A DNA stretch of 64,000 nt, from NCBI RefSeq assembly GCF_019492185.1, contig NZ_JAICCF010000003.1:1116001-1180000 (forward strand), read 5' to 3'. Position 1 is the first letter of the stretch, and the number at the start of each line of letters is the position of its first letter. Positions 43,501 to 51,008 of this stretch are shown here, piece after piece. The position numbers and the translations under genes are program-made. This DNA is from Chitinophaga rhizophila. GTDB lineage: Bacteria; Bacteroidota; Bacteroidia; Chitinophagales; Chitinophagaceae. Below the pieces are notes generated by a model. It saw only the letters and a list, made by a program, of their open reading frames with translations, did not search any database and was not told the DNA's origin.

Positions 43501-44070
43501 CTGGCCGGTATAGTAGTACGAAACGGTATAGTACTGGTGGAATTTACCGACTTGCTGATACAGCAGAACATGCCAGTATATGAGGCAGTTATAGAAGCGG
43601 GCAGAACACGTATGACCCCGGTATTGCTGACAGCGATCGCGGCTATATTGGGTCTGATACCGCTGGCGGTTGGGTTTAATATCGATTTCGCCGGATTGTT
43701 CTCTTCATTTGAGCCGCATATCTTCTTTGGAGGCGATAACGTCGCATTCTGGGGACCGCTGGCGTGGACAATGGTATACGGACTCGTGTTTGCGACGTTC
43801 CTGACATTGATACTGGTACCGGTGATGTATGCGATGAATAAACGCTCAATAGATGTCCTGGACCGCTATAATTTGCCCAGGACGTTAAAATATGTCCCTT
43901 TTCTGGTGTTGATACTGAAACTGAGATTAAGGAAAGAGGAAGTGCGCAGGTTGCATGATCCGGCTTATGTATCAGCGAAGCCTTACCGGTTTTTCCCGGA
44001 TGGAGAGGAAGAGGAGACAGAACATACATATAAGCACCATCAAGATAAGAAGATGCATGAAAGAGTTTAG
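40510..44070 (+). CDS. RND family multidrug efflux permease (AcrB-like)
   Basis: A 1186-aa inner-membrane proton antiporter, slightly longer than the usual 1030-1050 because of loops after the first half (about 500-560) and a charged C-terminal tail. The first TM helix is at 19-38, then PKEQFPEVVFPQFYIST; the porter domain follows; residues 395-425 (LLALGIVVDDAIVVIENVHR) carry the conserved TM4 Asp pair for proton coupling; the second half has GIMALAGIVVRNGIVLVEF and RTRMTPVLLTAIAAILGLIP. It is the pump of the TetR-controlled operon and exports amphipathic drugs, bile or metabolites; the substrate is unknown. Confidence 0.95.
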   Translation: MQDNLNKEFKPTSWSIDNKVSIYVATLILALAGIMSYQSLPKEQFPEVVFPQFYISTIYSGTSPEDMETLVTKPIEKQLGGISGVKSIKSTSMQDYSAITIEFDASENMETARQEVREKVDDAKKDLPNDLTQEPQIIKIDVSQIPIMNVNLSGDFDLQSLKKYADEMQDRIEALNEITRVDIVGALEREIQINVDKYKMDAAKISFDDVANAIAMENRTISGGLVSMDGQKRTLSVKGEYKDASKIRDIVVRGMSGATVYLKDVAEVVDGFEEQESYARLDGKNVITLNVIKQSGKNLIDASDKIRVIIDEMKKDYLPAGLNVTITADQSNSTRVTLHDLINTIIIGFILVTLILMFFMGAVNAIFVALSVPISMFIAFLLMPMYDFTLNMMVLFSFLLALGIVVDDAIVVIENVHRIFYERRDLGIVRAAKVAAGEVFLPVFSGTLTVLAPFFPLLFWPGIIGSFMFFLPVTLITTLGASLIVAYIINPVFAVDFMDRHEGENHPKPTFNKKMKILTVVFIVVALLAYVSGSPGVGNFTIFMLLMIMLERFWLGGVARRFQSHVWPRVQERYKHILQWCLVGWRPIWILLGTFGLLVFSIMLTAIRSPKVVFFPQADPNFIYTYIELPMGTDQKYTDSVTHVIEQKIAAVVGTKNPIVESIISNVAVGAGDPSQMDMSVQPHKGKVTVAFVEFGKRDGHSTVQYLDKIRKAVRGIPGVDITVEQEQGGPPTGKPINIEISGDEFEELTIAADKMKRYLDSLEIGGVEELKSDFQSNKPEILVNIDRERANREGISTTTIGMALRTALYGQEVSKFRDPEDDYKIMVRFREDQRNNINTLMNLNIVYRDMNMGGAIRQVPLSAVADIRYSNTYASIKRIDQKRVVTLYSNVLTGYNTNEVVQQIQTAIQDFPKTPGISVKMTGEQEDQEETSSFLGMAMLGAFGLILMIMVTQFNSIGRPLVIFMEILFSIIGVFLGFAIFGMDISIVMTGVGIMALAGIVVRNGIVLVEFTDLLIQQNMPVYEAVIEAGRTRMTPVLLTAIAAILGLIPLAVGFNIDFAGLFSSFEPHIFFGGDNVAFWGPLAWTMVYGLVFATFLTLILVPVMYAMNKRSIDVLDRYNLPRTLKYVPFLVLILKLRLRKEEVRRLHDPAYVSAKPYRFFPDGEEEETEHTYKHHQDKKMHERV

Positions 44071-44107
44071 TTCACACTATACAGTGTAACAGTTGTAGGT
44101 TTAACAG

Positions 44108-44143
44108 GTACCGCTTCGTTTCTACGAAGCGGTTCTTTTTTTA
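44108..44143 (+). terminator. Terminator of the efflux operon
   Basis: ACCGCTTCGT (44110-44119) pairs perfectly with ACGAAGCGGT (44124-44133) around TTCT, followed by TCTTTTTTT. Confidence 0.92.
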
Positions 44144-44164
44144 TACCTTAACAAATTTTAACAA

Positions 44165-44193
44165 TTGACTGCGATTGCAATTACTTACATTTG
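44165..44193 (+). promoter_or_regulatory. Promoter of the AIM24 gene
   Basis: TTG (44165-44167), an 18-nt spacer and TACATTTG (44186-44193), an exact -7 element. The leader is about 45 nt. Confidence 0.72.
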
Positions 44194-44239
44194 ATCCACA
44201 AGAGCCATTCTTGTTAACCTTGATTAATATATCAACGCT

Positions 44240-45025
44240 ATGCGACGCAACCATGAAATAGATTACCGTATCTATGGTGAAGAAATACAGATTGTCGAGA
44301 TAGAGCTGGATCCACAGGAGACTGCAATTGCTGAGAGTGGAAGTTTTATGATGATGGACCAGGATATTCAGATGCAAACGATGTTCGGGGACGGTTCACA
44401 ACCTAATCAGGGACTTTTAGGCAAACTGGTATCTGCCGGTAAACGTATGTTGACCGGAGAGAGTCTATTTATGACTGCTTTTACGAATATTGGTCAGGGT
44501 AAGAAGAAGGTGAGTTTTGCTGCGCCATATCCGGGTAGGATTCTTGCAATGGATCTGCAACGGATGGGAGGGAAGGTAATTTGTCAGAAGGATGCGTTCC
44601 TATGTGCAGCGAAAGGTGTTAGTATTGGGATTGAATGGCAACGGAAGCTGGGAACCGGCATTTTTGGCGGGGAAGGCTTTATTATGGAGAAGCTGGAGGG
44701 TGATGGTATGGCATTTGTGCATGCAGGCGGTATGGTTATCGAAAGAGAGCTATTACCTGGCCAGGTATTAAAAATTGATACTGGTTGTGTGGTTGCGTAT
44801 ACTTCAGGCGTACATTTTGACGTTGAATTTGTAAAAGGGATTAGGAATATGGTGTTTGGTGGTGAGGGATTATTCTTTGCCACATTAAGAGGTCCAGGTA
44901 GGGTGTGGATACAATCTTTACCTATCAGCCGGATGGCCGCGAGACTTATGTCTTATGGTACAGGAAAGCGTAAGGAGGAGGGTAGTATTCTGGGAGGATT
45001 TGGTAATTTGCTGGACGGAGATTGA
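44240..45025 (+). CDS. AIM24 / TIGR00266 family protein
   Basis: A 261-aa cytoplasmic protein of the AIM24 family (named for a yeast mitochondrial protein): YRIYGEEIQIVEIELDPQETAIAESGSFMMM at 10-40, QLLTGESLF-like MLTGESLFMTAFTN, GRILAMDL, and HAGGMVIERELLPGQVLKIDTGCVVAYT near 170-196. The fold is a beta-rich trimer; the role is unknown. The gene has its own promoter, and the kynureninase gene starts 115 nt after it on the same strand. Confidence 0.92.
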   Translation: MRRNHEIDYRIYGEEIQIVEIELDPQETAIAESGSFMMMDQDIQMQTMFGDGSQPNQGLLGKLVSAGKRMLTGESLFMTAFTNIGQGKKKVSFAAPYPGRILAMDLQRMGGKVICQKDAFLCAAKGVSIGIEWQRKLGTGIFGGEGFIMEKLEGDGMAFVHAGGMVIERELLPGQVLKIDTGCVVAYTSGVHFDVEFVKGIRNMVFGGEGLFFATLRGPGRVWIQSLPISRMAARLMSYGTGKRKEEGSILGGFGNLLDGD

Positions 45026-45140
45026 TCCAAGACACGTTATAGTGGTTCCGTATGCCCTGGAGGCTGCAACAGTACTCATTTTTTTAAGTAAAGTACAGGT
45101 AATGGCGGAATCAGGTAGAAGAAACCTGGAATTTTGATTT

Positions 45141-46406
45141 ATGTTTGAAGTATCAAAAAGGTTTGCTGAAGAGCAGGACCAATTAGACCCATTAAAGACG
45201 TACAGGGAACAATTTTATTTCCCTCAGAGAAATGGAAGAGATGCTATATATTTTTGTGGAAATTCATTAGGATTACAGCCGAAAAACGTAAAACCGGCCA
45301 TAGAACAGGAACTGAACGACTGGAAGCATCATGCAGTAGAAGGATACTGGAATGCAGAAAATCCATGGCTTTATTATCAGCAATATTGTAGCAAACCACT
45401 TACTAAAATAGTAGGAGCCAGCCAGGAAGAGTTAACAGTGATGAATACGCTTACTGTAAATCTCCATTTATTACTGATGAGTTTTTATAAGCCTACGACA
45501 CAGCGTTTTAAGGTGCTGATGGAGGCGGGAGCGTTTCCGAGTGATCAGTACGCTTTAGAGACACAGGTGCGTCTGCATGGATTTGATCCGCAGGAGGCAA
45601 TTATAGAAGTGGCCCCCCGGCCTGGTGAACATTTGATCAGAGAGGAAGATATTTTTAAGATTATTGAGCAGGAAAGTAGTAGCTTAGCAATAATATTATT
45701 GGGGGGAATAAACTATTATACCGGCCAATTGTTTAATATGCAGTCCATTACGGAAGCCGCCCATAGAGTTGGGGCTGTAGTCGGGTTCGACCTGGCACAC
45801 GTAATAGGAAACGTACCTTTGAATTTGCACGACTGGGAAGTAGATTTTGCCGTTTGGTGCTCTTACAAATATTTAAATGGAGGCCCCGGCGCTGTAGGTG
45901 GAGCATTTATACACGAGAAACACGCCCGCGATACTAACCGGCAAAGACTAGGTGGTTGGTGGGGCAACGAAGAAAGTACCCGTTTTAAAATGGAGAAGGG
46001 TTTTAAACCCAAAAGCCGTGCAGAAGGCTGGCAAATTAGCACGGCGCAGGTATTTAACATGGTAGCATTAAAAGCCTCACTGGAACTATTTGAGTCCGCC
46101 GGGATGGCAGCTTTAAGAGATAAGAGCATTAAACTCACCAATTATCTTGAATTCCTGTTAAAACATATAGAAAACATAAAATTTGAAATAATTACGCCAA
46201 AAAATTGTAAGGAACGCGGTGCTCAATTATCTTTGCTCTTTCATGAAAAAGGGAGAGAAATCCAACAAAAGATGACAGACGCCGGTATAATCGTCGACTG
46301 GCGGGAACCCGGAGTAATTCGTATTTCACCGGCGCCCTTATATAACTCATATGGAGACGTATTTCATTTTTATGAAATCATAGCTAATATTGATTCAAAC
46401 GCTTAA
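45141..46406 (+). CDS. kynU: Kynureninase
   Basis: A 421-aa PLP enzyme that cleaves kynurenine to anthranilate and alanine (or 3-hydroxykynurenine to 3-hydroxyanthranilate) in tryptophan breakdown or NAD synthesis. Support: YFCGNSLGLQP (37-47), NTLTVNLHLLLMSFY, EAGAFPSDQYA (128-138), VGFDLAHVIGN and the PLP lysine 243 in WCSYKYLNGGPGA. The C-terminus CKERGAQLSL is also conserved. Length is normal. It is followed 9 nt later by the repeat-domain phosphoesterase gene, which may be co-transcribed. Other kynurenine-pathway genes are not visible. Confidence 0.95.
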   Translation: MFEVSKRFAEEQDQLDPLKTYREQFYFPQRNGRDAIYFCGNSLGLQPKNVKPAIEQELNDWKHHAVEGYWNAENPWLYYQQYCSKPLTKIVGASQEELTVMNTLTVNLHLLLMSFYKPTTQRFKVLMEAGAFPSDQYALETQVRLHGFDPQEAIIEVAPRPGEHLIREEDIFKIIEQESSSLAIILLGGINYYTGQLFNMQSITEAAHRVGAVVGFDLAHVIGNVPLNLHDWEVDFAVWCSYKYLNGGPGAVGGAFIHEKHARDTNRQRLGGWWGNEESTRFKMEKGFKPKSRAEGWQISTAQVFNMVALKASLELFESAGMAALRDKSIKLTNYLEFLLKHIENIKFEIITPKNCKERGAQLSLLFHEKGREIQQKMTDAGIIVDWREPGVIRISPAPLYNSYGDVFHFYEIIANIDSNA

Positions 46407-46415
46407 TTAAGTAAG

Positions 46416-47711
46416 ATGACTTTTGAGAGAAACGAACGCCCCCGTAGGCCCTACTCTCCAACTGGTACAGAGAAAGACCAAGATCCCAATAAGGAGAGAC
46501 CAGGCGGTTACTTCAAACCCGATTTTAATAACGATAGGGAGGGCAGACCTGGTGGATACCGGGATAGAGAAGACAGACCTTTTAATTCTGATCGTGACGG
46601 TGGTTACAACCGTGGGGATCGTGATAGCGGTGGCGGATATCGTCCACGTGATAATGGAGGCTATGGCGACCGTGATGGCGGTGGTGGCGGCTATAACCGC
46701 GATGGCGGTGGTGGTGGCTACAATCGTGGCGGTGGTGGTGGCTACGACCGTGATGGCGGTGGTGGCGGCTATAACCGTGGCGGCGGCGGTGGTTACGATC
46801 GCGGCGGCGGTGGTGGTTATGATCGCGGCGGTGGCGGCGGTGGTTACAATCGCGGCGGTGGCGGCGGTGGTTACGATCGCGGCGGCGGTGGTGGTTATGA
46901 TCGCGGCGGTGGCGGCGGTGGCTACAATCGCGGCGGTGGCGGCGGTGGTTACGATCGCGGCGGTGGCGGCGGTGGTTACAATCGCGGCGGCGGCGGTGGT
47001 GGTTATGATCGCGGCGGTGGCGGCGGTGGTTACGATCGCGGCGGTGGCGGCGGTGGTTACAATCGCGGCGGCGGAGGCGGTGGATTTAACCGTGGCGGCG
47101 GCCAGCGTGGTGGTCCACGTGGTGGTGGCCAGCGTAGACCTTTTACGCCTAAACCTGACAACAAGATCTATTTTATCGCCTTACTCCCTACAGCTGAAGT
47201 AGGTAAGGAGATCATTAAAATAAAGCAGGAATTTGCTGAAAACTATGGTCCTTTATATGCGTTAAAAGTATTGCCGCATATTACCCTGCAGGTACCATTT
47301 ACAGCTGATCCTGCACTGGAAAAAGCTTTCTGTGATGAATTAGCAGAATTTGCTAAATCACAGGCACCGTTTGAGGTTTCCCTCGATGGTTTCGGTACCT
47401 TCCCTAATAAACAGAACCGCGTTCTGTTCATTAATGTAGAGAAGAGCGAAACAATGAGCGCCCTGCACAGACAGCTGATCAACTTCCTGCGTAAGGAATT
47501 TGGTTTCAGTACAATGCTGGCTCGTACCGGATTCACTCCGCATGTTACAGTTGCTTTCAAAGACCTGGAAGATGCGCAGTTTGAAAAGGCATGGCCTGAA
47601 TACGAAAACAAGGAATATAAAGCCACCTTCAAGGTGAATAACCTGTACTTCCTCCGTCATAACGGTAAATCCTGGGAAGTTTTGCAGAAATGCAAACTGG
47701 GAGGAGCCTGA
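46416..47711 (+). CDS. 2H phosphoesterase (2'-5' RNA ligase-like) with long N-terminal Gly/Tyr/Arg repeat domain
   Basis: A 431-aa two-part protein. Residues 1-246 are disordered, rich in Gly, Arg, Asp, Asn and Tyr, and include 16 near-identical units GGGGG(G)Y(D/N)R, the last with Phe instead of Tyr, then GGGQRGGPRGGGQRR. Residues 247-431 are a 2H phosphoesterase / LigT-like domain with both HxT motifs intact: HITL at 288-291 and HVTV at 376-379. These enzymes join, cut or cyclise RNA 2',5' or 2',3' ends; here the substrate is unknown. The repeat domain resembles RGG and FUS-like RNA-binding, phase-separating regions. It follows kynU by 9 nt and ends in a terminator. Confidence 0.93.
   Translation: MTFERNERPRRPYSPTGTEKDQDPNKERPGGYFKPDFNNDREGRPGGYRDREDRPFNSDRDGGYNRGDRDSGGGYRPRDNGGYGDRDGGGGGYNRDGGGGGYNRGGGGGYDRDGGGGGYNRGGGGGYDRGGGGGYDRGGGGGGYNRGGGGGGYDRGGGGGYDRGGGGGGYNRGGGGGGYDRGGGGGGYNRGGGGGGYDRGGGGGGYDRGGGGGGYNRGGGGGGFNRGGGQRGGPRGGGQRRPFTPKPDNKIYFIALLPTAEVGKEIIKIKQEFAENYGPLYALKVLPHITLQVPFTADPALEKAFCDELAEFAKSQAPFEVSLDGFGTFPNKQNRVLFINVEKSETMSALHRQLINFLRKEFGFSTMLARTGFTPHVTVAFKDLEDAQFEKAWPEYENKEYKATFKVNNLYFLRHNGKSWEVLQKCKLGGA
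46655..47100 (+). repeat. Coding minisatellite in the phosphoesterase gene
   Basis: Sixteen tandem units of 24-27 nt, GGCGGTGGCGGCGGTGGTTA followed by (C/T)(A/G)ATCGC, encode GGGGG(G)Y(D/N)R. Variation is mostly silent (GGT/GGC/GGA) and D/N alternates. Such arrays change copy number by slippage, so length should vary between strains. Confidence 0.92.
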
Positions 47712-47713
47712 CA

Positions 47714-47750
47714 ATAAAAAGGTGGTCTGTTCAACAGACCACCTTTTTTA
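47714..47750 (+). terminator. Terminator after the phosphoesterase gene
   Basis: AAAAGGTGGTCTG (47717-47729) pairs perfectly with CAGACCACCTTTT around TTCAA, ending in six T. Confidence 0.92.
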
Positions 47751-47777
47751 TTTAACTACTTTTGTTTAAACAGTAGA

Positions 47778-48779
47778 TTAATCCTGCTTACCAGACTTTC
47801 CAAGTCTATACACATCCCCTTCCTTCGTCCAGCTTACATTGGCACTTATTGATATAGTTGACAAGACTTCTTCTAACGGCTGAGCGGGTGTTATCCTGGT
47901 TTTAATATTGTATGACCTGACATCTTCATCCGCTACGATCTTAATACTATATAATGCTTCCACTTTTCTGATTACATGGCTGATCGGTTCGTCGTTAAAG
48001 ACCATGATATTGTCCTTCCAGGCCATGAAGTCATGATTTGAAATGGCGTCTTCTGCCAGGTGTTGTTTTTCACCAAGGGTGACTTTTCGACCTTCTGTCA
48101 GTACTACCTGACCAGCCTTTTCTTCACTTCCTGCCGATACAGCTACTTTTCCACTAAGGACAAAGACTTCTACCGGCTCGACAGCATAGGCTTTAACATC
48201 GAATGTTGTACCTAATACCTGAGTCCTGGTTTGTGGCGTATATACTACAAATGGATGTGCATCATCTTTCACGACATCAAAGAAGGCTTCCCCCTCGAGA
48301 TGAATAGCACGTTCTCCCTCACCGAAGTTTTTAGCATACTGCAGACTACTGCTTTTGTTGATAAAAGCCCGGGATCCATCCGGTAATAGAACAATATTCG
48401 TCTCATTAGCAGCAGTTTTTACACTGATGTGTTCCGGCCCACGGAGCATAAAGTACGCAGTTGCTGCACCGCCTATAAGTAGTATAGCAGCTGCTGCACG
48501 TATAAAACTGCGGGAACTTCTTACAACAGTCATTTGTGGTTGTGCGGGTTGTGACCGCATTTTACGGTTGAAGGCAGCCCAATTTGCATCAATATCAGGA
48601 GTGATATCATCGTCAGCATTACCGGTCAGATCCCAGGTTTTACGTACTTGCTCGTAATACCTGCGGTTTGCGTCATCTTCCTCCAGCCAGCTTTTCAGCT
48701 CTGCCTGTTCCGCAGCACTCAGGCTGCTTTCCAGCGAGCGCACTATCAACGTTTCTATATGGTCAAAGGTGTATGACAT
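47778..48779 (-). CDS. FecR family anti-sigma factor
   Basis: A 333-aa protein. Residues 1-75 are the cytoplasmic anti-sigma part (ESSLSAAEQAELKSWLEEDDANRRYYEQVRKTWD), residues 92-112 one membrane span, and the periplasmic part has the FecR domain (NIVLLPDGSRAFINKSSSLQYAKNFGEGERAIHLEGEAFFDV) and the C-terminal STN-like DUF4974 domain (NIKTRITPAQPLEEVLSTISISANV). It should hold its partner sigma factor until a SusC/TonB receptor signals. It lies 3 nt after the sigma gene, but no receptor gene follows: the next gene downstream is convergent. Confidence 0.93.
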   Translation of the reverse strand: MSYTFDHIETLIVRSLESSLSAAEQAELKSWLEEDDANRRYYEQVRKTWDLTGNADDDITPDIDANWAAFNRKMRSQPAQPQMTVVRSSRSFIRAAAAILLIGGAATAYFMLRGPEHISVKTAANETNIVLLPDGSRAFINKSSSLQYAKNFGEGERAIHLEGEAFFDVVKDDAHPFVVYTPQTRTQVLGTTFDVKAYAVEPVEVFVLSGKVAVSAGSEEKAGQVVLTEGRKVTLGEKQHLAEDAISNHDFMAWKDNIMVFNDEPISHVIRKVEALYSIKIVADEDVRSYNIKTRITPAQPLEEVLSTISISANVSWTKEGDVYRLGKSGKQD

Positions 48780-48782
48780 ACA

Positions 48783-49370
48783 TTAAAATTGTAAAAGTAA
48801 AGGATAAATAGCGCTACCTGCAAGGAAGAGTATAAAGATCTGCAGATAGTCCTGCAGGGATACCCTTAGCTTTTTCAGTGCGGTTATCATCTGATTTTCA
48901 ACAGTCTTTACGGATATTTTAAGCGTAGCTGCAATTTCACGATAAGACATTTCTTCATAACGGCTGAGAATGAATATCTCCCGGCATTTCTCAGGCAGTT
49001 TATCTATCGCCTGTTGTATATGCCTGGTAGTCTGTTGCAGACTTTGACCGGCTGGTGCTGCCTGAACAGGCTCCATGTACTCCTCAATAGGCATATGTAC
49101 GCCTTTTCGTTTATTCTTATCAAGATGATCAAGTGCCATATTAATACCCGCTCGCTGCAAATATGCCTTGAAGTATACCTGATGCAGTTCCGAACGCCTG
49201 TTCCATATCTTGATGAACACGTCCTGCGCAAGATCTTCAGCGGTTGCATTATCCTGGACGATGCGGTAAATTGTCTTACAAACGAAGGAAAAGTAGGTTC
49301 GGAAAAGGGTTTCCATAAACACCTCTTCATTCTCCTGCAAAAGTTGTTGTAGTTGTGCATTTTCCGGCAT
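48783..49370 (-). CDS. ECF RNA polymerase sigma-70 factor
   Basis: A 195-aa sigma factor from the ATG at 49370 (MPENAQLQQ). Region 2 is LFRTYFSFVCKTIYRIVQDNATAEDLAQDVFIKIW, and region 4 is DKLPEKCREIFILSRYEEMSYREIAATLKISVKTVENQMITALKKLR. The C-terminal 20 residues (QIFILFLAGSAIYPLLLQF) are hydrophobic, unusual for a soluble factor and seen in some Bacteroidota ECF proteins. The start is supported by a -7 element ending 5 nt upstream; that would make the mRNA nearly leaderless. The FecR gene follows after 3 nt. Confidence 0.93.
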   Translation of the reverse strand: MPENAQLQQLLQENEEVFMETLFRTYFSFVCKTIYRIVQDNATAEDLAQDVFIKIWNRRSELHQVYFKAYLQRAGINMALDHLDKNKRKGVHMPIEEYMEPVQAAPAGQSLQQTTRHIQQAIDKLPEKCREIFILSRYEEMSYREIAATLKISVKTVENQMITALKKLRVSLQDYLQIFILFLAGSAIYPLLLQF

Positions 49371-49374
49371 TGTA

Positions 49375-49409
49375 CAAAAATAGGTTTTGTCCTTATTTCT
49401 ACTAACAAA
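49375..49409 (-). promoter_or_regulatory. Promoter of the sigma/FecR operon
   Basis: On the minus strand TTTG (49406-49409), a 23-nt spacer and TATTTTTG (49375-49382), an exact -7 match. It sits 4 nt before the ATG at 49370, so transcription would begin at the start codon. Confidence 0.5.
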
Positions 49410-49471
49410 ACTGTTTGTTGTTCCGGAAAATGCAGCTATATAACCAGCCTGCATGTGTGACACTTTCGATA

Positions 49472-50224
49472 TTATAGTTTAATTACTCTCCCTGACCCTT
49501 GTATATTAGTGCTAACAGCTGCCCCACCTTTATATCTGACATCTCCGCTGCCACGAATGCTAACATCCAGTGAATGACCTACCTGTAATGTATGATTACC
49601 AGATCCTTTGACAGAAACATTGGCGTCATGACAATATAAATCAAGTCCGCTCACATCTCCGCTGCCATTAATAGTACTATGAAGGGATTGAACGGTTCCA
49701 AATAACTGGATATTGCCGCTACCATCGACACGTGTATCAAGTCTGTCTGTCACTATTTTAAAACGGGCATTACCGCTACCATCCATTTTATAGGAAAAAT
49801 GATCTGTTTTAATGGTGTCCAGGCTTTCAACGCTGCCAGAGCCTGAGAAATCTACACCATAGTATTGAGCAGATTGAAGGTATACGTCAATGTTTCGGGT
49901 AGTACGCAGTCTAACACCTCGTTTGACGCGGATGCGAAGAGTGTTACCACTAACATAAGTTTCAATCGCCCGCATTGCGTTATCATCTGCGGTTACTTCA
50001 ACCGGACCATCAGTACCCTGTCTGAGGTGTACGTGGAAGGGGCCATCTGCTGAAACGTCTGAAAAAGCAGGCACTTGCCTGGTTTCAGTTACAACTACTC
50101 CTGAACCAGATACAAAGTCTTTATCGCAGGCAGTCAGGGTAAAGCTAAACATGGCCAGCAGAAATATTTCCCAGCTCGCAGTGTTCCATCTGCGAATAAT
50201 ACTATTATAATTCGATTTTTCCAT
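49472..50224 (-). CDS. Head GIN domain (DUF2807) lipoprotein
   Basis: A 250-aa protein from the ATG at 50224 with a lipoprotein signal (IFLLAMFSFTLTAC). The mature part is a DUF2807 beta-solenoid: VTETRQVPAFSDVSADGPFHVHL, then repeated DGSG/GSGS units (FSGSGSVESL, MDGSGNARFKI, VDGSGNIQLFG, INGSGDVSGL, VKGSGNHTL, IRGSGDVRYKGG). Such proteins are common in Bacteroidota outer membranes and bind unknown ligands. Not obviously linked to the sigma/FecR operon, from which it is convergent-separated by 102 nt on the same strand. Confidence 0.92.
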   Translation of the reverse strand: MEKSNYNSIIRRWNTASWEIFLLAMFSFTLTACDKDFVSGSGVVVTETRQVPAFSDVSADGPFHVHLRQGTDGPVEVTADDNAMRAIETYVSGNTLRIRVKRGVRLRTTRNIDVYLQSAQYYGVDFSGSGSVESLDTIKTDHFSYKMDGSGNARFKIVTDRLDTRVDGSGNIQLFGTVQSLHSTINGSGDVSGLDLYCHDANVSVKGSGNHTLQVGHSLDVSIRGSGDVRYKGGAAVSTNIQGSGRVIKL

Positions 50225-50290
50225 TTGAAGGGGATTTGACAATTATAACGGCAGGAAGAACAAATACCCCTATAAAGACTGGATATGGAC

Positions 50291-50335
50291 CAAAAAAAAG
50301 AGCCGGCCATACAGACGTACGGAACCGGCTTTTTG
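50291..50335 (-). terminator. Terminator of the secreted carboxypeptidase-regulatory-like gene
   Basis: On the minus strand AGCCGG (50325-50330) pairs with CCGGCT (50301-50306), and CCGTAC with GTATGG inside, followed by a T-run at 50292-50299. Confidence 0.85.
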
Positions 50336-50371
50336 ATTAACCCCTATGAAAACCAACTATTGCTTACATTT

Positions 50372-50689
50372 TTATTGTTCAAGTTTGATTTCACCCAGAT
50401 CAGTTACTCTTCCTTCTTCCACATTTATATCATTGATTGTTACCTTTTTAAAAGGTTGTTTGGCCTCAATGATCACGGAGTAATTGCCTGGTTTTGCGCC
50501 CTGCAAGTTAAAAGTCCCATCCAGCACATCCGCCTTCAGTGTATCTGCACCATAAATGGCCCAGGCTTTACTGGCTCCATCCAGCGGAGTAACTTTACCC
50601 GTAATGGAACCACCTTCAACACTACTGAAGGAAAACGCTGCGATAGCTGCAACTGTCAGGGCTAATATGCTTACGTTGAATTTTTTCAT
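50372..50689 (-). CDS. Small secreted protein with carboxypeptidase regulatory-like (CarboxypepD_reg) domain
   Basis: A 105-aa protein from the ATG at 50689 with signal peptide MKKFNVSILALTVAAIAAFS. The mature part is a small beta-sandwich: GSITGKVTPLDGASKAWAIYG, DTLKADVLDGTFNLQGAKPGNYSVII, NINVEEGRVTDLGEI. That is the transthyretin-like fold found at the N-terminus of SusC and free-standing in some Bacteroidota proteins. Probably outer-membrane or periplasmic, function unknown. Confidence 0.85.
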   Translation of the reverse strand: MKKFNVSILALTVAAIAAFSFSSVEGGSITGKVTPLDGASKAWAIYGADTLKADVLDGTFNLQGAKPGNYSVIIEAKQPFKKVTINDINVEEGRVTDLGEIKLEQ

Positions 50690-50950
50690 ATCTACATTTT
50701 TAAGGTGATACAATCAAGTATTTTCCTTGTGGTGTAAGCATATTCGCAGTGAAATCTACTAAAGAACTACATGGTAAAAAGATCAATTTCCATGCCACCA
50801 GCTTGATCCAAGTTTTATAAGGCGGTATTTAACAATCCTTTATAACAGCTTTAACATTAATCGGTTAGGTGTTAACATAAAGCTGCCAGCGAACTCTAAA
50901 ATAAGCCTGACAGAATGTTGTATTTATACAACAAAATGGCGCACACTGCC
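50690..50950. other. Gene-free stretch with an 18-nt palindrome
   Basis: No supported gene. TGTTGTATTTATACAACA (50916-50933) is a perfect inverted repeat with 8-bp arms, a possible regulator site. No exact TAnnTTTG element is seen for the 50372-50689 gene. Confidence 0.35.
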
Positions 50951-50951
50951 A

Positions 50952-50980
50952 ACAAAAAAGCCTGCACATTGTGCAGGCCC
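50952..50980 (-). terminator. Terminator of the Bax-inhibitor-1 gene
   Basis: On the minus strand GCCTGCAC-AAT-GTGCAGGC (50960-50978), followed by TTTTTTG. Confidence 0.88.
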
Positions 50981-51008
50981 TTATAACTTAGCTCAATATT
51001 AAACAACG

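Noticed and set aside
46423..47202. A 259-codon open frame overlapping the repeat domain of the phosphoesterase gene in another frame
   Set aside because: It is a by-product of the GGC/GGT repeats, giving Val/Ala/Ile runs with no domain. The frame of the phosphoesterase has the catalytic motifs.
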